Shown one piece after another: positions 7,326-14,630 of a stretch of 17,052 bases of DNA (positions within the stretch are counted from its first letter, which is position 1; every line of letters starts with the position of its first letter). A model generated the notes under the pieces. That model saw only the letters and a list, made by a program, of their open reading frames with translations, did no database searches and was not told the DNA's origin. Origin of the DNA: Nitrosopumilales archaeon (lineage in GTDB: Archaea; Thermoproteota; Nitrososphaeria; Nitrososphaerales; Nitrosopumilaceae); assembly GCA_016176745.1 (NCBI GenBank), contig JACOWO010000062.1:1-17052 (forward strand), read 5' to 3'. Both the position numbers and the translations under genes were made by a program.

Positions 7326-8392
7326 TGTAAGAGATCACGTATCGCAAGTAGGAATTTAGAATTCATTTCCTTTGTTCCAACAGTAACTCGAAGACAGCCC
7401 TTATGGCTTCCAATTTTTCCAAGTTTTCGAATTGAGATGCCTTGTTCGATAAGTGCGTTGTATATTCTTGTGTCTGCACCTTCTACATCAAACAAAACAA
7501 AGTTTGCCTTTGAATCAAACACGTGAAATACACCAAATTTTCGTAGATTATCTATTATTCGCTTTCGTTCTTGCTTTATCAGATTAGTTATCTCATTCAT
7601 TTGTTTTATTTTTTGTAGCGCCATAATTCCTGCTTCTATTGCAAGTGTGTTTATGGGGTATGGGTATTGGATTACTCTTGTAAACACATCAACAAAGTTT
7701 TTGTTTGATACAAAGTATCCAAGTCGAAGACCTGCAAGTCCAAATGCCTTTGAAAATGTTCTAACAACGACAAGATTTTGTTGAGTTTTTATCATATTAA
7801 TTATTGAATAGTCACTAAACTCACCATATGCCTCATCAATTATCACAAGGCCTTCGAATGATTTGATAAGTTTCTCAAGTTCTTTTTTTTGAAATTGAAA
7901 TCCTGTTGGGTTGTTTGGTGAATCTAAGTAGAGAATGTCGGCATTTTTTGCATTCAAAACAAAGTCACCAAGGTCAAGATCCATGTCTTTTGTAAATGAT
8001 ATTTTTATTGTGGGAATAGAGTACAGCTTGCACCTTTCTTCAAAAAATCCAAAAGTGGGATCAGAAGTCAATATTTTGGTTTTTTTTGTTGCAAAGTTTG
8101 CAAGTATCAAGTCAAGAATTTGATCAGATCCATTTCCAACCCCAATCATTGTGGGGCTGATTTTGAGATATTTCGATAGTGCTTGTATGAGATTTTCGAT
8201 TTTGCCAAGCGGATATTCTCTTACGTCGGATTTTTTTTTGGCGTTGTCAATAAGGTCATACTGAAACTGCTTGTTTATTGCAAGGTTTTCATTTGAATCA
8301 AGCTTTAAAACTCCAGAGTGGAGCTCCGGTTTCTGATATCCATGTAGCTTCGCTAGATCCACCACTCTTTTTTGGAACCAATCTTTTTTCAT
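7322..8392 (-). CDS. hisC: Histidinol-phosphate aminotransferase
   Basis: HisC is a PLP enzyme that transfers an amino group from glutamate to imidazole acetol phosphate. The 356 residues show the fold-type I aminotransferase pattern: KLDSNEN (30-36), GNGSD (86-90), SPNNPTG (158-164), DEAYGEF (186-192), and the PLP lysine K215 in RTFSKAFGLAGLRLGY. The ATG is joined to the hisD stop as TAATG, and its own stop overlaps the HAD gene start. Operon position makes the substrate assignment firm. Confidence 0.95.
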   Translation of the reverse strand: MKKDWFQKRVVDLAKLHGYQKPELHSGVLKLDSNENLAINKQFQYDLIDNAKKKSDVREYPLGKIENLIQALSKYLKISPTMIGVGNGSDQILDLILANFATKKTKILTSDPTFGFFEERCKLYSIPTIKISFTKDMDLDLGDFVLNAKNADILYLDSPNNPTGFQFQKKELEKLIKSFEGLVIIDEAYGEFSDYSIINMIKTQQNLVVVRTFSKAFGLAGLRLGYFVSNKNFVDVFTRVIQYPYPINTLAIEAGIMALQKIKQMNEITNLIKQERKRIIDNLRKFGVFHVFDSKANFVLFDVEGADTRIYNALIEQGISIRKLGKIGSHKGCLRVTVGTKEMNSKFLLAIRDLLQ

Positions 8393-9663
8393 TACAATCT
8401 ACTCCTTACTGCTTCGTAGTGGTTTGGGAGATTCTCTGCTGATGTTAATACTTTCATGTATTTTGCAATACGTTGCAACGAGGTTTTTGATGATTCGATT
8501 TGCGTATTTAATTTCATAAAGTCAAGTACCGACAGTGAGCCTCTTGTCTTGCCAAAACCATTTGTTGGAAGTATGTGATTTGAGCCTAGAAGATAGTCAC
8601 TTGCAGACGATGGTGTGTTTTTCCCAATTAATACTAAGCCTACAGTCGTTATTTTAGCTGCTAATCCTTGTGGATTTTTTGTAATAATTTCCAAGTGCTC
8701 TGGAGCCAAATTGTTGACTAGTTTTATTGCATCATTATTACTTTTACAGACAGCAACAAATCCGTTTGTCTCAAGACTTTGTTTTACAATTTCTTTTCTT
8801 TTTATTTTTCTTATATTTTGTTCAACTGCATTTCTTACCTTTTTTGCAAATGATTGTGATGTTGTAATCACATAACACCTAGTATCGGTGCTGTGTTCTG
8901 CTTGTGAGATAAGATCTTTTGCCACCAGCTCAGGTTCTGCTGATGCATCTACTATGATTGCTAGCTCAGTTGGCCCTGCAACCATGTCAATTGATGTTCT
9001 TTCACTAATAATTGATTTTGCCGTTGTAACAAAGAGACCACCTGGTCCCACTATTTTATCTACTTTTGGAATTGATTTTGTTCCAAAGCAAAGTGCAGCA
9101 ATTGCCTGTGCGCCTCCTGTCTTGTAGATTTCATCAGCACCACAGATATCAGCTGCTACAAGTGTTAATGGATCTACTTTTCCATTTTTGTTTGGTGGTG
9201 ACACTACTACAATTCTTTTAACGCCTGCAATCTTTGCAGGCACAATAGACATTACTGCTGTACTTGGGTACTTGGCTAGACCACCTGGCACATAACACCC
9301 AATACTAGAAATTGGGATGAAATTTTTTTTTATTTTTGTTCCATCTAATGTGACTGAAATTCCTTGTAGTCTTTTTTTTAGTGCAGATTCAGTTTTGTAG
9401 AGTCGAGTTTTTACAATCTTTATTGCATCTAACTGATCCTTGGTTATCCTAGAGTAGGCATCCTTTATCTCATTTTTTGATACTCGTAATGTTGTTATGA
9501 TTGTGCCAGTAAACTTTTTTTCGTATTTTCTTACTGCGCGGTCTCCATTTTTTTGTACGTCGGAAATTATTGATTCTACGACTTTTTTGTTATTTTTTGA
9601 TGTTTTTGATGTGATTGAGGCTAGAAAACCGTCTACATTATGAACAGAGATGATTTTGATCAA
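8392..9663 (-). CDS. hisD: Histidinol dehydrogenase (TTG start)
   Basis: HisD oxidises histidinol to histidine in two NAD-dependent steps with a zinc ion. Visible motifs in the 423 residues are GCYVPGGLAKYPST (122-135), TGGAQAIAALCFGT (182-195), AGPTE (229-233), the zinc-region QAEH (254-257), APEHLEI with the catalytic Glu-His pair, and GKTRGSLSVLDFMK near the C-terminus. The segment usually GPGN reads GPGG here (206-209), an Asn-to-Gly change at a normally well-kept position. The start is TTG at 9661-9663, overlapping the hisG stop as TTGA; no in-frame ATG lies close by, and the N-terminus fits the family. Confidence 0.95.
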   Translation of the reverse strand: MIKIISVHNVDGFLASITSKTSKNNKKVVESIISDVQKNGDRAVRKYEKKFTGTIITTLRVSKNEIKDAYSRITKDQLDAIKIVKTRLYKTESALKKRLQGISVTLDGTKIKKNFIPISSIGCYVPGGLAKYPSTAVMSIVPAKIAGVKRIVVVSPPNKNGKVDPLTLVAADICGADEIYKTGGAQAIAALCFGTKSIPKVDKIVGPGGLFVTTAKSIISERTSIDMVAGPTELAIIVDASAEPELVAKDLISQAEHSTDTRCYVITTSQSFAKKVRNAVEQNIRKIKRKEIVKQSLETNGFVAVCKSNNDAIKLVNNLAPEHLEIITKNPQGLAAKITTVGLVLIGKNTPSSASDYLLGSNHILPTNGFGKTRGSLSVLDFMKLNTQIESSKTSLQRIAKYMKVLTSAENLPNHYEAVRSRL

Positions 9664-10637
9664 CTTTCTTCATCACGTTTTATCTCCTCAAGTTCTAGAA
9701 TCTGTCTTGGCTCGTGTATTACTAGTCCCTGAGCTATTTTTCGAAGTTTTGGAACCAACATGTAAAACTCTGATTTTTTAATTACAGTGTTTACGCCATA
9801 CCATCCTTTTTGACTAAGTGGACTAATTGTGGGTTTCTTTAATGAGGAAATTTCTGTTAACAAACGCTTTAGGTTTTCCTCTTTTACGTTTAGATAAATG
9901 TGCAAGTACTTTCTTCCCTGAACTGCTCCTCGCATAAGCGTGATAATATCAAATATTTTTTCACGCTTTGATTTATCCTGAAGTGCGTTTTTGTTTGCAA
10001 TAAGCTGTGCAGAGGACTCTAATACAGTATCTACTATCTTTAACTGATTTTGTGTTAGTGTAGTTCCTGTTTCTGTTACATCCATTATTGCATCAACGTC
10101 ATCAGGCGGTTTGGCCTCTGTTGCGCCAAATGACAGATGGATCTGGACGCTTTTGTTTGTACCAAGTCTTAGCCATGGAGTAACAATTAGTGGATCCTTT
10201 TTTCCGTAGAGTTTCTTGTAAGATTTTTGTTGTTTTATGAATTTTGATGCAGTAGTTAGATACTCTGATGATATCCTAAGTGTTTTTTTCTTTTTTGCAT
10301 ATGATTTTATCATATCATCAAATGATTTGAATTTGTAGTTGTCAGGTATTGCAATTACAAGTTTTATTTTTCCATATTCTAAATCTAAAAGCGACTGGAC
10401 ATCTGCGTTTGTTTCACCAACCCAGTCATTTCCCGTAATTCCAACATCATACAGCCCATAGTAAACTAGTGTCGGTATTTCCTGAGGCCTTATCATCTTT
10501 ACAACAATATCAGGATCATCTAAGAAAACGCGATAGGTGCGCTCTTTTCTGTTTACCTTGGTCCATGCCTTTTCTAAGATTTTGAAAGTTGCTTCCTCGA
10601 GACTGCCCTTTGGAATAGCGAATTTTACCTTGGCCAT
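9660..10637 (-). CDS. hisG: ATP phosphoribosyltransferase, long form with regulatory domain
   Basis: HisG condenses ATP and PRPP, the first and feedback-controlled step of histidine synthesis. At 325 residues this is the long (HisG_L) form, which does not need HisZ. The catalytic part (about 1-215) begins KFAIPKGSLEE and holds the PRPP-binding loop DVTETGTTL (186-194). Residues about 240-325 form the ACT-like C-terminal domain that binds histidine in this family. It is first of the his cluster, 37 nt after the HMG-CoA reductase stop. AAGGA sits about 7 nt before the ATG as a possible Shine-Dalgarno element, and a TATA-like box lies just upstream. Confidence 0.95.
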   Translation of the reverse strand: MAKVKFAIPKGSLEEATFKILEKAWTKVNRKERTYRVFLDDPDIVVKMIRPQEIPTLVYYGLYDVGITGNDWVGETNADVQSLLDLEYGKIKLVIAIPDNYKFKSFDDMIKSYAKKKKTLRISSEYLTTASKFIKQQKSYKKLYGKKDPLIVTPWLRLGTNKSVQIHLSFGATEAKPPDDVDAIMDVTETGTTLTQNQLKIVDTVLESSAQLIANKNALQDKSKREKIFDIITLMRGAVQGRKYLHIYLNVKEENLKRLLTEISSLKKPTISPLSQKGWYGVNTVIKKSEFYMLVPKLRKIAQGLVIHEPRQILELEEIKRDEES

Positions 10638-10660
10638 TTTGTCCTTATCACAATTTGGGT

Positions 10661-10670
10661 ATTTAATTTA
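10661..10670 (-). promoter_or_regulatory. Putative TATA box for the his operon
   Basis: The minus strand reads AAATTAAATA about 28 nt before the hisG ATG, within the 37-nt gap after the HMG-CoA reductase gene. If used, the his transcript would be nearly leaderless. Read-through from the upstream gene is also possible. Confidence 0.4.
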
Positions 10671-10674
10671 CTGC

Positions 10675-11931
10675 TTAAAGCTGGCTGAGCAATTCCTTTG
10701 CTCTATTAAGTGAGATATTGCTCTCCCCAACCATTTTCTTTACAATTTTATCAATTTGTTCAGGTTTTGCACCAGCAGCTGCGGCAATGTTTCTTGCATG
10801 AAGTTTCATGTGTCCACTTTGAATTCCTTCAGAGGCAAGTGCACGAAGTGCACTAAAGTTTTGTGCTAGCCCTACTACTGCCATCACAGATGCAAGCTCT
10901 TGTGCAGACTTTACTCCAAGAATCTTTGTACAGATTCTTACAAGTGGATGTACGTTTATGATGCCGCCAATAATCCCAACAGAAAGCGGTAGCTCGATCT
11001 TTCCAACGAGATTACCGTTTTTGTCCTTTTTCCATTCTGTTAGAGATGTGTATTTTCCTGATCTTGCAGCATATGCATGTGCTGCAGCTTCGATTGCACG
11101 GGTGTCCTGACCTGTTGCATTTGCAACAGCAATCATCCCATTCATTACTCCTTTGTTATGAGTGACTGCACGATATTCATCATTGAGTGCAAACTGGTAT
11201 GCCAAAATGATATTATCAACTATACCTTCACCACCAACTGCCAGCCTGTCAAATACAGCAGAGGCTTTTGCCATTCTTTTTGTTGAATAATTTGAAAGAA
11301 TTCGAAGTATTACTCTGCCTTTAGTTATTTTTTTAATTAGTGATGCCACTGCCTCACACATTGTATTTGTGATATTTGCCCCCATTGCATCACCTACATC
11401 AATTAAAAGCTCAACAATAAGCATTTTCCCAGAATCGGTTTTTATCTCTCTGCAGGAAATCTGTTTTGCTCCTTTTCCAATCTTTGACAGAGTCTTGCTT
11501 TTTGAATTTGCAAGATCAAGAATTTCTTTTTTTGATTTTTTTATAGCAGATATTGCAGATTTTATATCAACATCAACTACTTGGATTTGTCCTATGCTGT
11601 ATGACTCGTCTGCTTTTGCCTTAAAACCACCATGAATCTTTGCAATTTTTGCAGCTTTTGATGCAGCTGCAATAACTGAAGGCTCTTCAATGACCATTGG
11701 GACAAGATAATCTTTGTTGTTTATTGTAAAGTTTGTAGCAATACCTAATGGTAAGGAAAATGTTCCAATTGCGTTTTCAACCATTTTATCGGCTTTATCA
11801 AAAGTTATTCCACCATCTGAATTTTCAATTTGTTTAACTTCGTCATCTGAAAGGCCTGAAAATTTTTTAATAATATCGAGTCGTTCCTTTCTTGATTTTT
11901 CAAAAAATTTTGAGATAGATGAGTCTGCCAA
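10675..11931 (-). CDS. 3-hydroxy-3-methylglutaryl-CoA reductase, class II type (TTG start)
   Basis: HMG-CoA reductase makes mevalonate for archaeal isoprenoid lipids. The 418 residues read like the class II enzymes known from Pseudomonas mevalonii, not the eukaryotic-like class I. Seen are ERLDIIKKFSGLSDDEV (16-32), ENAIGTFSLP (52-61), EEPSVIAAAS (82-91; catalytic E83), DAMGANITNTMCEA (181-194), THNKGVMNG (257-265; K260), TGQDTRAIEAAAHAYA (D276) and GHMKLHARNIAA (H378). No transmembrane segment is present. The start is TTG immediately after the TAA of the sugar dehydrogenase gene; the family-typical N-terminus begins right there and the next in-frame Met is at residue 50, too late. Class assignment is from remembered motifs. 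Confidence 0.92.
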   Translation of the reverse strand: MADSSISKFFEKSRKERLDIIKKFSGLSDDEVKQIENSDGGITFDKADKMVENAIGTFSLPLGIATNFTINNKDYLVPMVIEEPSVIAAASKAAKIAKIHGGFKAKADESYSIGQIQVVDVDIKSAISAIKKSKKEILDLANSKSKTLSKIGKGAKQISCREIKTDSGKMLIVELLIDVGDAMGANITNTMCEAVASLIKKITKGRVILRILSNYSTKRMAKASAVFDRLAVGGEGIVDNIILAYQFALNDEYRAVTHNKGVMNGMIAVANATGQDTRAIEAAAHAYAARSGKYTSLTEWKKDKNGNLVGKIELPLSVGIIGGIINVHPLVRICTKILGVKSAQELASVMAVVGLAQNFSALRALASEGIQSGHMKLHARNIAAAAGAKPEQIDKIVKKMVGESNISLNRAKELLSQL

Positions 11932-13029
11932 TTACTTCAGAATCCTCACAAGTTTATCGTCATCACTAGCTGGAAAGCCTTTGCCATCTGTATTTGAGGT
12001 GATAACGTAAAGATAACCATCATTTCCTTCATTGACATCTCTAATTCTGCCTATCCCGCTCAATATGCTTTTTTGTGAAACTAGACTGTCCTTTGTTATC
12101 TCAAGGGTATACAAATTAGAGCCACGTAGTGAAGCCATTACAATATGGTTTTCAAGTGAAAGTTTATCTCCAAAGTAAAATACAATTCCGCCTGGTTCGA
12201 TGCTTGGATCATAACACATTATCGCATCAACAAATCCTTCCTTTCCTGAACATTCCTGCTCAGGCCATCCATAGTTCTGGCCTGCTATAACTAAATTGAT
12301 CTCATCATTTTTTGTAGAACCAAGCTCAGTTACAAAGAAATTTCCTTCTTTATCCCAAGTCATCCCTTGTGGATTTCTGTGACCATATGAAAAAACAGGT
12401 GAGTTTGAAAATGGATTATCTTGTGGAACTGAACCATCATCATTTAGTCGTAGTATTTTTCCCTCAAGTGACTGAAGATCTTGTGATCCATGTGATGAAT
12501 CTGAGATAATTCCTGTTGCAACATAAAGCATACCATCAGGGCCAAACTTTATCACGCCGCCATTGTTAAATTTTGAGCCAGGAATCTTGTCAAAGATCGT
12601 TGTTGTGTCCTCTAGTTTGTTTTCTGACTCTTTTATCCTAAGAACCTTGTTCCAGAGTATCCCATACTCTTCATAGGTATAGTATACGTAAAGAAAATGG
12701 TTATTTTCAAAATCAGGATGTGTTACTATTCCAAGTAGGCCACCCCCAAATACATCAGCAGTACGAAAGGTGGCTAGAGGTTCTTCAAACAAGATACCAT
12801 CATCAACAACTCTTATTCTTCCATCTTTTTCTGTGATAAAGACACGATTATCTGCAAAGTCTATTGCCCATGGCTTGTCAAGTCCTGTTGCCAACACCTC
12901 GACAAACTCATTTCCTGATTGATTAGAAGTTGGTTCTGGAAGCGGCGGAATGTTTGAAGGTGAGCTTAAAATAATTGCAGATACTGCAAGTGCTCCAATA
13001 ATTCCTGCAATTCTTAATTTTTTGTTCAC
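11932..13029 (-). CDS. Exported PQQ-type glucose/sorbosone dehydrogenase homologue (GTG start)
   Basis: A beta-propeller protein of the soluble aldose sugar dehydrogenase family, which oxidises sugars with PQQ in bacteria. The N-terminus (about 5-22) is a hydrophobic signal or anchor helix followed by a Pro/Ser/Asn-rich linker, so the propeller probably lies outside the membrane. Family segments include LDKPWAIDFADNRVFITEKD, GGLLGIVTHPDF, FNNGGVIKFGPDGMLYVATG, SYGHRNPQGMTWD and INLVIAGQNYGWPEQ. Start is GTG (13027-13029). It directly abuts the HMG-CoA reductase start and is probably co-transcribed. No functional link between the two is evident. Whether PQQ is bound is unknown; no PQQ synthesis gene is present here. 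Confidence 0.85.
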   Translation of the reverse strand: MNKKLRIAGIIGALAVSAIILSSPSNIPPLPEPTSNQSGNEFVEVLATGLDKPWAIDFADNRVFITEKDGRIRVVDDGILFEEPLATFRTADVFGGGLLGIVTHPDFENNHFLYVYYTYEEYGILWNKVLRIKESENKLEDTTTIFDKIPGSKFNNGGVIKFGPDGMLYVATGIISDSSHGSQDLQSLEGKILRLNDDGSVPQDNPFSNSPVFSYGHRNPQGMTWDKEGNFFVTELGSTKNDEINLVIAGQNYGWPEQECSGKEGFVDAIMCYDPSIEPGGIVFYFGDKLSLENHIVMASLRGSNLYTLEITKDSLVSQKSILSGIGRIRDVNEGNDGYLYVITSNTDGKGFPASDDDKLVRILK

Positions 13030-13050
13030 AAGAAAAAAACTTTGTAAATA

Positions 13051-13059
13051 CTATTAATC
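13051..13059 (-). promoter_or_regulatory. Weak TATA-like element for the sugar dehydrogenase gene
   Basis: The minus strand has an ATTAATAG-type AT-rich element about 25-30 nt before the GTG start. It lies in the 82-nt divergent gap shared with the tRNA gene. The consensus match is weak. Confidence 0.3.
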
Positions 13060-13081
13060 ATTTGCAGATTTTTAATAACGC

Positions 13082-13089
13082 GTATATAC
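13082..13089 (+). promoter_or_regulatory. TATA box for the initiator tRNA gene
   Basis: GTATATAC is centred about 27 nt before the first tRNA base at 13112, the expected spacing for archaeal TBP/TFB-dependent initiation close to the mature 5' end. Confidence 0.5.
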
Positions 13090-13130
13090 AGCCAAAAACC
13101 TTTTGTCACTTAGCGGGGTGGGGAAGTCAG

Positions 13131-13148
13131 ACTTGCTCAAAGGGCTAA
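13131..13148 (+). other. D-loop tRNA intron, 18 nt
   Basis: The unspliced D loop would be 28 nt, far above the usual 8-11. A bulge-helix-bulge fits an 18-nt intron. The central helix is AGTC (13125-13128) with GGCT (13143-13146), including one G-U pair. The 5' bulge is 13129-13131 and the 3' bulge 13147-13149. The intron hairpin is CTT/AAG with a 5-nt loop. The outer helix is weak (about 2 bp). Splicing joins G13130 to G13149 as G18-G19. Exact ends are inferred. Confidence 0.75.
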
Positions 13149-13168
13149 GTCATCCCGTCGGGCTCATA

Positions 13169-13185
13169 ATCATAATTGATGAGAC
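13169..13185 (+). other. Anticodon-loop tRNA intron at 37/38, 17 nt
   Basis: This is a canonical position and structure. The central helix CTCA (13163-13166) pairs with TGAG (13180-13183, counting U13180 to G13183). The 5' bulge is 13167-13169, the 3' bulge 13184-13186. An intron-internal TCA/TGA stem has a 4-nt loop, and the anticodon stem is the outer helix. Splicing gives the loop CTCATAA. Confidence 0.9.
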
Positions 13186-13224
13186 ACCCGAAAATCAGTA
13201 GTTCAAATCTACTCCCCGCTATAG

Positions 13225-13230
13225 TTTTTT
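13225..13230 (+). terminator. T-run terminator of the tRNA gene
   Basis: Six T residues start 4 nt after the tRNA discriminator base, a usual archaeal termination signal. The run overlaps the end of the opposing tiaS gene. Confidence 0.5.
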
Positions 13231-14557
13231 AATTTGTAAAAGCACAAAACCATTGAATAGACTTGCTAATTCTTGCATCATGATTTGTTTTTCCGATTCT
13301 TTGCAGTGGGCGGGTAAGGTGTCTGTGTGCAGTTACTGCTGGCACATATAATTTTGGTTTGATTTTTCTTGGAATTTCTGTTCTAATTTTTTTGTCTACT
13401 TTGTTTTTACATTTTACGCACTCAAATCCTTGGTTTTTTCCCTTTGATTTCATTTTTTTATTACAATTGTTGCATAAGGGGTTTGTCATTTTGTAATGTT
13501 TTTCAAGCTTTAAGATTTTGATAAATTCAACATTTAATGTACGGTTGTGTTTTTTTGATGCCCTTCGTATGCCACCACCTACTAGAACTTCGTCGCCAAC
13601 AGCAAGTTCTAATGCAACTGTAGTAATTTTCGTTGGTCTGTACACTGCACAATTTATTTTGTAATCTTTTGTAGCAAGAGAAAAAAACACGTGTCCTCCC
13701 TTTTCGATTTTTGGTCTGCTTGATATTATGCCACTGATTATTCCAGAGGTATATGGCTTTAGTTCTGAAATGTCAATCTTGTTTTTTAGATGGTCGTTTG
13801 TTCCCTGATTTGTTTTAAAGACCAAATATCCGTCAAGTCTTTCGTTTGTTTGAATTAATTTAGATGCATTAACAACAGTTTTTGGATCTTCGCCACGCAC
13901 TCCATAAAAGACAGGATCAGGTCCACGTGGAGTAATTAAGACTCGCTCTGTTTTTTTGTCATAGCTGTTAAAGGTGTAAGGATATGTTTTTTCTTGCATC
14001 TCTCTTACACTTTGCGGTATGATTTGTCGTTTTTTTCCAAACTGTTTTTTCTTTCTATAGATTAATAGCTCAAATGTTCGATCAGAAAATGCATATCCAA
14101 TGGCACCAACTGCACCAACTAATCCCTGGCCATTACCAAGATAAAATGACTCCAGATTGTTTTTTGAGACAAACTGTTTTGCAAAACTTCTGCTAATTAG
14201 CTTCCACAGTGCAAGCTCACTAAAACTTGCAAAGTCTTGTGAGATTGTGTTATTTTGATAAAATACGAGTCCGGGATTTGCACCATTTTTTGTATCAGAA
14301 TAAGATTTTACCATGTGTTTTACTTTTTGTTTTATTTTGTCAGGCTCGTTTGTTTTGATGGTTAGTCCTACTGCGCCGTTTCCCCTTGTTTTCCATGGAA
14401 TGTTTGGATTAAATCTGATCAATCGTGGATAGTCAAGAAATTCGACGTTTTCTTTTCGTAATGTGTCTACAATTTTGTACGCAAGATATGTGGTGCACAT
14501 TCCCTTTGGCGAGTCTGTATCGTCAAATCCGATGTGTAGTACAGTTTGTTGGCTCAT
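13229..14557 (-). CDS. tiaS: tRNA(Ile2) 2-agmatinylcytidine synthetase
   Basis: TiaS attaches agmatine to C34 of tRNA-Ile(CAU) so that it reads AUA and not AUG. The 442-residue protein opens with the family signature LHIGFDDTDSPKGMCTTYLA (7-26). GNGAVGLTIKTN lies at 59-70, and the catalytic part continues to about 235. An OB-fold-like region (about 265-350) follows, then a zinc ribbon with C362, C365, C380 and C383, and a C-terminal basic segment including RHLTRPLQR. The ATG at 14557 fits the signature. The neighbour downstream is a convergent tRNA that also carries CAT but is the initiator, not the substrate. Identification is firm. Confidence 0.94.
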   Translation of the reverse strand: MSQQTVLHIGFDDTDSPKGMCTTYLAYKIVDTLRKENVEFLDYPRLIRFNPNIPWKTRGNGAVGLTIKTNEPDKIKQKVKHMVKSYSDTKNGANPGLVFYQNNTISQDFASFSELALWKLISRSFAKQFVSKNNLESFYLGNGQGLVGAVGAIGYAFSDRTFELLIYRKKKQFGKKRQIIPQSVREMQEKTYPYTFNSYDKKTERVLITPRGPDPVFYGVRGEDPKTVVNASKLIQTNERLDGYLVFKTNQGTNDHLKNKIDISELKPYTSGIISGIISSRPKIEKGGHVFFSLATKDYKINCAVYRPTKITTVALELAVGDEVLVGGGIRRASKKHNRTLNVEFIKILKLEKHYKMTNPLCNNCNKKMKSKGKNQGFECVKCKNKVDKKIRTEIPRKIKPKLYVPAVTAHRHLTRPLQRIGKTNHDARISKSIQWFCAFTN

Positions 14558-14582
14558 GTCTTATGTCGATAGTTTGAATTGT

Positions 14583-14593
14583 TATTTAATAAT
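14583..14593 (-). promoter_or_regulatory. Putative TATA box for tiaS
   Basis: The minus-strand AT-rich element TATTATTAAAT lies about 30 nt before the tiaS ATG, in the 73-nt divergent gap shared with dph2. Confidence 0.35.
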
Positions 14594-14604
14594 AGTTTAA
14601 ATTA
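14594..14604 (+). promoter_or_regulatory. Putative TATA box for dph2
   Basis: AGTTTAAATTA lies about 30 nt before the dph2 ATG, predicting a nearly leaderless transcript. It is directly next to the opposing tiaS element, so the two promoters are back to back. Confidence 0.4.
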
Positions 14605-14630
14605 AAACCAAATGAGTAAAGAAATTACAA

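Larger units (their letters stand above)
13112..13221 (+). tRNA. Initiator tRNA-Met (CAT) with two introns
   Basis: The acceptor stem AGCGGGG (13112-13118) pairs with CCCCGCT (13214-13220), with discriminator A13221. The A1-U72 end pair and the G-rich anticodon stem TCGGG/CCCGA (13158-13162, 13187-13191) are marks of archaeal initiator tRNA. The D stem is GGGA/TCCC (13121-13124, 13153-13156). The anticodon CAT is at 13165-13167. The T arm is AGTAG-TTCAAAT-CTACT (13197-13213), with variable loop 13192-13196. Removing the two introns (13131-13148, 13169-13185) leaves a standard 75-nt tRNA with G18-G19 restored across the first splice. The 3' CCA is not encoded. The gene converges on tiaS, whose stop is 8 nt away. 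The A1-U72 pair argues against elongator Met or Ile2. Confidence 0.93.

Noticed and set aside
11077..12010. Plus-strand open frames opposite the HMG-CoA reductase gene
   Set aside because: The minus-strand protein carries all class II motifs across the region; the opposite frames show no recognisable sequence.
13112..13221. tRNA as elongator Met or Ile2 (CAT)
   Set aside because: The A1-U72 end pair and GGG/CCC anticodon stem are initiator marks in archaea; both alternatives normally have a G1-C72 pair.
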